Below are positions 7,333-11,335 of a stretch of 11,335 bases of DNA, piece by piece. This DNA comes from Bact-19 sp038319215 (GTDB lineage: Bacteria > Bacteroidota > Bacteroidia > Bacteroidales > ML635J-15), in contig JBBQCZ010000133.1 in the NCBI GenBank assembly GCA_038319215.1, positions 1 to 11,335 on the forward strand, written 5' to 3'. The translations under genes were made by a program, and so were the position numbers. The notes beneath the pieces are model-generated. The model was not told where the DNA came from. It saw nothing but the letters and a program-made list of their open reading frames with translations, and did no database searches. Numbering within the stretch: position 1 is the stretch's first letter; every line of letters starts with the position of its first letter.

Positions 7333-10300
7333 ATGGGAATCCTATCAAGATTATTTAAGAAAACTGCAAAAGTAGATCATTGTAAAATGACAAATCCTAT
7401 TCCTGAACAAGTTGATAGTCTTTTCGTTATTGACAAACAAATTCAGGTTTTATTATTGTGCGATAAATATATTGCTAGGAGTAACTATCGTGATATCACA
7501 AATGAGTATGATAAAATTGTCCACTTCTTTAAAGTTCTTGAATCTAGTAATTTGATAAGCGAATTTTGCCAAAAGCATAATCTGAATCAACATTTATTGA
7601 TTACTTGCATTAATAAAATTGACAATTTAGCTGCGTTAGTTGAAGTACATAATAATGATTTTGTCCATAATACTAAAATCAAGGAAAAGGCGTATTTGGA
7701 TTCAATCCTTAAAGACATAGATCCTCTTATTTCACTTGATGAGAATCAGAGAGAAGTTGTGCTAACAGATGAAGACTATTGTTTGGTTATCGCTGGTGCA
7801 GGTGCGGGTAAAACGACTACGGTTGCTGCGAAAGTCAAATATTTAGTTGAGAAGAAAGACATTGATCCGAAACAAATATTGGTAATTTCGTTTACCAATA
7901 AAGCCGTTGATGAATTAAAAGAAAAAATCAATAGAGATTTAGCTATTGATTGTCCAATCACGACTTTTCACGCGACTGGTAATGCTGTCATACGTAAGAA
8001 TAATGATGCTAAATTGAACATTTTTGATTCAAACAAATTGTATTATGTCCTAAAAGAATATTTTCAGGATTGTTTAATTAGCAATAAAGAGCTGATTAAT
8101 AATATGATACTTTTTTTTGGATCGTATTTTGAAAGTGCAAGCGATCCACTAAATTTCAATTCACATTTTGTTGATCAAGCGACGAAAAAGTACGAAACTA
8201 TTAAAAGTGACTTAAATGACGTTAATCATGAAATTACTGATAGTAGAAGTAAAAAGCTAATTACTATAACAAATGAAATATTGAGATCTCAGCAAGAAGT
8301 TGACATAGCAAATTACTTATATCTTAATAATATTGAGTATAAATATGAACCGATTTATCAATATAATATAAAATTCTCAAATAAACCCTACACCCCCGAC
8401 TTCATCATAAAGCAAGATGATAAAACTTGTTATATTGAGCATTTCGGTATTACTGAATCAGGGGAGAGTAATCGTTATAGCTCAGATCAACTAGAACTGT
8501 ATAAAAAAACGATTAATGACAAAATTCGGATGCATAAAAAACATGGTACTCTGTTAATACATACTTTTTCACAGTATAATGATGGACGTACGATTGTTGA
8601 GCACTTAAAAGAGGAATTAATTAGTCATGGTTTTGAAATGAGTCAAAGGGCTCAAGAAGAAGTGATTGGTAAGTTAATAAATGCAGAACAGTCAAGATAT
8701 TTTAGCAAGTATATTGATTTAATTAGTCGATTCATCAATAATTTTAAAGCAAATGCATATGGTATTGAAGACTTCTCAAAGATGTCACAAATGACATCTA
8801 ATGTGAGATCAAAATTATTTTTAGAAATTACTAAAAGTTGCTATTTAGCTTATCAAAGGTTTTTAGCAGAGAATAATGCTGTAGATTTTCAGGATATGAT
8901 TAATGAATCTGTAAAAATTTTAAATGAAGTAAAGTTGATGAATGAAAAATTAGATTTCAAGTATATAATTGTAGATGAATATCAAGATATTTCTAGACAA
9001 AGATTTGACTTAACGAAAGCACTAGCTGATGTGACGAATTCAAAAATTATTGCAGTAGGAGACGACTGGCAATCGATTTATGCATTTAGCGGTTCTGACA
9101 TTACTTTGTTCACGCAATTTTGCAAGATAATGGGATATGGAAAGCAACTCAATATAGTCAACACATATAGAAATGCTCAAGAAGTTATCGATATCGCTGG
9201 AAATTTTATTCAAAAAAATACGAATCAAATTAAGAAGGCATTGATTTCACCTAAAAATATTAAAGATCCGGTTATCATTTATACTTATGACAGCACTCTT
9301 AAAAAGCCTGGCGAAGGTTCGCGAAGCGGTTCTAACTATGCAGTTTCAAAAGCGACAGAGATAGCATTGGATAATATTGTAAAATATAATTCTGAGGAAA
9401 ATAAGAGCCAGGATTCAACGGTGTTGTTAATTGGAAGATTTGGATTCGATGGTGTTAAGTTAGAACAAACAGGCCTATTTCAATTTGATAAACGAAAATC
9501 TAAATTGAAGTCCATTAAATATCCTAAAATGAATATTATTTTTATGACTGCTCATTCTTCAAAAGGTTTGGGATACGATAACGTCATCGTAATAAATGGG
9601 AAAAATGAAACATATGGCTTTCCAGCGAAAATTGAAGATGATCCAGTCTTAAAGTTTGTTCTAAAGCATGATGATAGTATAGATTATGCAGAAGAACGAA
9701 GACTTTTTTATGTAGCTTTAACAAGAACTAAAAACAGAGTGTTTATTATTGCACCAAAACAAAATCCGTCTGAGTTCCTTTTAGAAATAAAGAAGGATTA
9801 TAAAAATGTGGTTTTAGAAGGTGACTGGGATGAACAAAAAACAGCATCTGTTAATAAGAAAATCTGTCCAATTTGCGGTTTTCCACTACAATATCGATAT
9901 AAGAATTCATACGGACTCAGACTTAACATTTGTACCAATGAACCCGAAATTTGTGGCTTTATGACGAATGATATTCGCGGTAAGAAGATTTCAATTTTAA
10001 AATGTAATCAATGTGAAAGTGGTTATTTGGTGGTAAAGAGAAAGGGCGACGGTAAAGCGAAACCTTTCATGGGCTGTACTAATTATTTGCCAAGCGGCAA
10101 AGGCTGTAACAATTCAATGACAATGGAAACCTATTATTCTAATTATTCACTTACAGATGATTGTGAAACAAATAGTTTCAATGAGAATGCAGATGAAAAT
10201 CCAGTAAATAAAGTAGCTGTAAATTCTTCAAAGAACGATAAAAGTATAGACGAGATAAAAAAGAACGAAGAAATTGAAGACATCAATATGTCAACTTTAT

Positions 10301-10665
10301 CTTCAGGAAAGGAATATTTAGCCACAATACAAGTAATTATTGCATGTATTACACAAATTAGTGAACTTCATTTTTTTGGTAAAAACTTAATTTTGGATAT
10401 TTTAAGAGGAGCAATTAATAAAAAAATATTACAATACAAATTTGATCAAATTCCCACTTATGGAAGACTAAAGCATATCAATCGAGAAGAATTGGAAATC
10501 GCAATTGATTGGCTAATTAAGAAAGGTTTTTTATATCAACGTGAAGGGATGTATCCAGTTATCCATTTGACTCACAAAAGTAACAGCATTAATACTGAAA
10601 TCAGTGAAAGCGAATTAACTGCATTAAAGCGAGCGATCCAATTGGCTAAAAAAAATGAAAAATGA
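7333..10665 (+). CDS. UvrD/Rep-type SF1 helicase with nuclease-like insertion, zinc-ribbon region and RQC-like C-terminus
   Basis: 1110 residues from ATG 7333. SF1 helicase motifs in order: Walker A AGAGAGKTT (~154-162), Ia ISFTNKAVDEL, Ib TTFHATG, II VDEYQD (547-552), III GDDWQSIYAFSG (from ~576), IV NTYRN, V TAHSSKG (from 739), VI VALTRTKNRV (~795-804). Between Ib and II sits an insertion with E322 (QEV), P355-D356-F (YTPDF) and E369 (YIEHFG), resembling a PD-(D/E)xK nuclease fold with EHFG in place of ExK. After the core come zinc-ribbon-like cysteines (CPICGF from C845, then CNQC, and GCTN with C915), as in topoisomerase I C-termini. The last ~110 residues resemble an RQC winged helix (from ~994; ILRGAINKKI, TYGRLKHI). 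Such proteins unwind DNA in repair or defence. The region is AT-rich. It has no tight operon partner. Helicase call firm; nuclease activity and biological role inferred. Confidence 0.88.
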   Translation: MGILSRLFKKTAKVDHCKMTNPIPEQVDSLFVIDKQIQVLLLCDKYIARSNYRDITNEYDKIVHFFKVLESSNLISEFCQKHNLNQHLLITCINKIDNLAALVEVHNNDFVHNTKIKEKAYLDSILKDIDPLISLDENQREVVLTDEDYCLVIAGAGAGKTTTVAAKVKYLVEKKDIDPKQILVISFTNKAVDELKEKINRDLAIDCPITTFHATGNAVIRKNNDAKLNIFDSNKLYYVLKEYFQDCLISNKELINNMILFFGSYFESASDPLNFNSHFVDQATKKYETIKSDLNDVNHEITDSRSKKLITITNEILRSQQEVDIANYLYLNNIEYKYEPIYQYNIKFSNKPYTPDFIIKQDDKTCYIEHFGITESGESNRYSSDQLELYKKTINDKIRMHKKHGTLLIHTFSQYNDGRTIVEHLKEELISHGFEMSQRAQEEVIGKLINAEQSRYFSKYIDLISRFINNFKANAYGIEDFSKMSQMTSNVRSKLFLEITKSCYLAYQRFLAENNAVDFQDMINESVKILNEVKLMNEKLDFKYIIVDEYQDISRQRFDLTKALADVTNSKIIAVGDDWQSIYAFSGSDITLFTQFCKIMGYGKQLNIVNTYRNAQEVIDIAGNFIQKNTNQIKKALISPKNIKDPVIIYTYDSTLKKPGEGSRSGSNYAVSKATEIALDNIVKYNSEENKSQDSTVLLIGRFGFDGVKLEQTGLFQFDKRKSKLKSIKYPKMNIIFMTAHSSKGLGYDNVIVINGKNETYGFPAKIEDDPVLKFVLKHDDSIDYAEERRLFYVALTRTKNRVFIIAPKQNPSEFLLEIKKDYKNVVLEGDWDEQKTASVNKKICPICGFPLQYRYKNSYGLRLNICTNEPEICGFMTNDIRGKKISILKCNQCESGYLVVKRKGDGKAKPFMGCTNYLPSGKGCNNSMTMETYYSNYSLTDDCETNSFNENADENPVNKVAVNSSKNDKSIDEIKKNEEIEDINMSTLSSGKEYLATIQVIIACITQISELHFFGKNLILDILRGAINKKILQYKFDQIPTYGRLKHINREELEIAIDWLIKKGFLYQREGMYPVIHLTHKSNSINTEISESELTALKRAIQLAKKNEK

Positions 10666-10774
10666 TTTGACAAAGTTTTGCTTGAATTAATCCTGTGAGT
10701 GGATATCGATAATATTCCCAATGTTAACTTGGGTCCCGTAATATTTGTAAAACATTTGGTATTGGATTATCTAA

Positions 10775-10951
10775 ACAATATGCAATAATGCAAATGATAC
10801 AACCACAGGAATTGAAGATTATACACATAGCAAATCGCGGAGCTATGGAATAGCTAGCATTAAATTATATAGTAAAGGATGGGATAGCAACTTGAAAAGG
10901 AGTTTTTATGTGGATATAATGAAGAGCTCTTTATCTGAAGATACGTCTGGA
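10775..10951 (+). pseudogene. Stop-free coding-like stretch without a start, unrecognised
   Basis: 59 codons are open between TAA 10772-10774 and TGA 10952-10954, with a peptide of protein-like composition (SKSRSYGIASIKLYSKGWDS in the middle). No start codon with a ribosome binding site opens it; an AAAAGGAG at about 10896-10903 precedes an ATG in another frame that stops after three codons. It could be the 3' end of a lost gene. In AT-rich DNA a 59-codon open run is suggestive but not decisive. Confidence 0.25.
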
Positions 10952-11064
10952 TGACAGGCATAAAATGACTGTATACAAGTGAATTAAATGGTTTTGAAGC
11001 ATTAAAATGAGTCACCGCCAGAAAGACGTCTGTCACCAGATGGCGTAGATATATGCATTACTAA
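10939..11064 (+). pseudogene. Copy B of the repeated broken ORF
   Basis: The frame reads RYVWMTGIK-stop-LYTSELNGFEALK-stop-VTARKTSVTRWRRY and ends at TAA 11062-11064. It aligns with copy A (6883-7155): MTGIK with VTGNR, LYTSE with LYASE, KTSVTR with KVSVTR. Ungapped over 91 bases (10962-11052 against 6930-7020), I count about 62 identities. Relative to copy A, 21 bases (seven codons) are missing between TGACAGGCA and AAAATG, so the frame is kept. One TGA replaces the TGG of copy A; the second TGA is shared. It is clearly not functional as a protein. Confidence 0.6.
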
Positions 11065-11084
11065 ATGGAGGTGAAATTATAGTT

Positions 11085-11300
11085 ATGAATGATAATAATG
11101 TTTTTGACATGGATCATAAAAATGAAATAAATGAGTTGCTTGAAATGTTTGATTTTGAACCGATTTCAGACAATGATTCTCAAAAAATAGACAAAAAAAA
11201 CGAAATTCGTGATGAAACTGGAGCTAATACTAAAAACATTCACAATACAGAAGAGATAATTAAAAGCGGTAAAAACGGAGTTGTTAAGTGTTTATGGTAA
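11085..11300 (+). CDS. Small acidic hypothetical protein
   Basis: 71 residues from ATG 11085; GGAGGTGA (11067-11074) lies ten bases upstream and supports translation. The protein is hydrophilic and rich in D, N, E and K, with one short helix-like segment (EINELLEMFDFEPI, ~14-27) and a disordered-looking tail. No family is recognised. It stops only seven bases before the next candidate start at 11308. The +1 frame is open from 11260 through the window end, so a frameshift near the A run at 11271-11275 would fuse it to that gene. It may therefore be a real small protein or the detached start of a larger one. Confidence 0.5.
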   Translation: MNDNNVFDMDHKNEINELLEMFDFEPISDNDSQKIDKKNEIRDETGANTKNIHNTEEIIKSGKNGVVKCLW

Positions 11301-11307
11301 AATAGAA

Positions 11308-11335
11308 ATGAACAAAACGGCAATCAAAAATGACA
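11308..11335 (+). CDS. Start of a further gene cut by the window edge, possibly PglX-like methyltransferase
   Basis: Only nine codons are visible, reading MNKTAIKND. This opening resembles the MNKTAIKNF-type N-terminus I recall from PglX adenine methyltransferases of BREX systems. No clear ribosome binding site precedes it, so translation would depend on coupling to the small ORF ending at 11300, or the true start lies elsewhere. Nine residues are too few for a firm family call. Confidence 0.3.

Larger units (their letters stand above)
10666..11084 (+). other. Intergenic region of decayed coding DNA after the UvrD-type gene
   Basis: No intact gene is seen in these 419 bases. An inverted repeat, AATATTCCCAA (10711-10721) against TTGGG (10729-10733) and AATATT (10740-10745), could form a bulged hairpin but lacks a T tract. 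It is followed by a stop-free stretch (10775-10951) and by copy B of the broken ORF (10939-11064). Separate open stretches lie in different frames, as expected of a frameshifted remnant. Confidence 0.45.

Noticed and set aside
1..11335. CRISPR array, tRNA, insertion sequence or integrase
   Set aside because: No regularly spaced repeats, cloverleaf, transposase motifs or terminal inverted repeats were seen by eye.

Overview
The window looks like part of a defence island from a low-GC Gram-positive bacterium, most likely a Bacillales-type Firmicute. The signs are AT-rich DNA, strong AGGAGG-type ribosome binding sites, a NERD-HRDC protein of the kind common in Bacillales, and a rho-independent terminator with a long T tract. 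No rRNA, tRNA, CRISPR array, transposase or integrase is visible. Species assignment is inference only.

Left part (1-1645). The first ~135 bases hold no supportable gene. A terminator (136-184) serves the minus-strand NERD-HRDC gene (199-1296). The divergent region 1297-1645 carries a likely promoter on each strand. It also holds a broken coding fragment (1417-1635) that looks like the N-terminus of a phospholipase-D-type helicase.

Central operon (1646-5984, plus strand). Three tightly packed genes follow: an HNH endonuclease with an N-terminal sulfur-binding-type domain (predicted to read phosphorothioated DNA), a MutT/NUDIX nucleotide pyrophosphohydrolase, and a ~980-residue PLD + DEAD/DEAH helicase + DUF3427 protein. 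The last two overlap or nearly touch. Together they look like a restriction or defence module without its own modification genes: the HNH protein would cut, the PLD-helicase would translocate and perhaps cut, and the NUDIX enzyme would act on nucleotides. How they cooperate is inference.

Right part (6227-11335, plus strand). This half is noticeably more AT-rich. It holds a small ankyrin-repeat protein whose stop codon overlaps the start of a broken ORF (6883-7155). Next is a large SF1 UvrD-type helicase (7333-10665) with a nuclease-like insertion, a topoisomerase-type zinc-ribbon region and an RQC-like winged helix. After it comes a stretch of decayed coding DNA. A second, diverged copy of the broken ORF lies inside that stretch (10939-11064), and both copies carry a TGA at the same aligned position. 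The window ends with a small acidic ORF (11085-11300) and the first nine codons of a further gene (11308 onward), whose N-terminus resembles PglX-type methyltransferases as I remember them.

Overall, two intact nucleic-acid defence-like modules sit among remnants of related genes, as expected in a fast-turning-over defence island.
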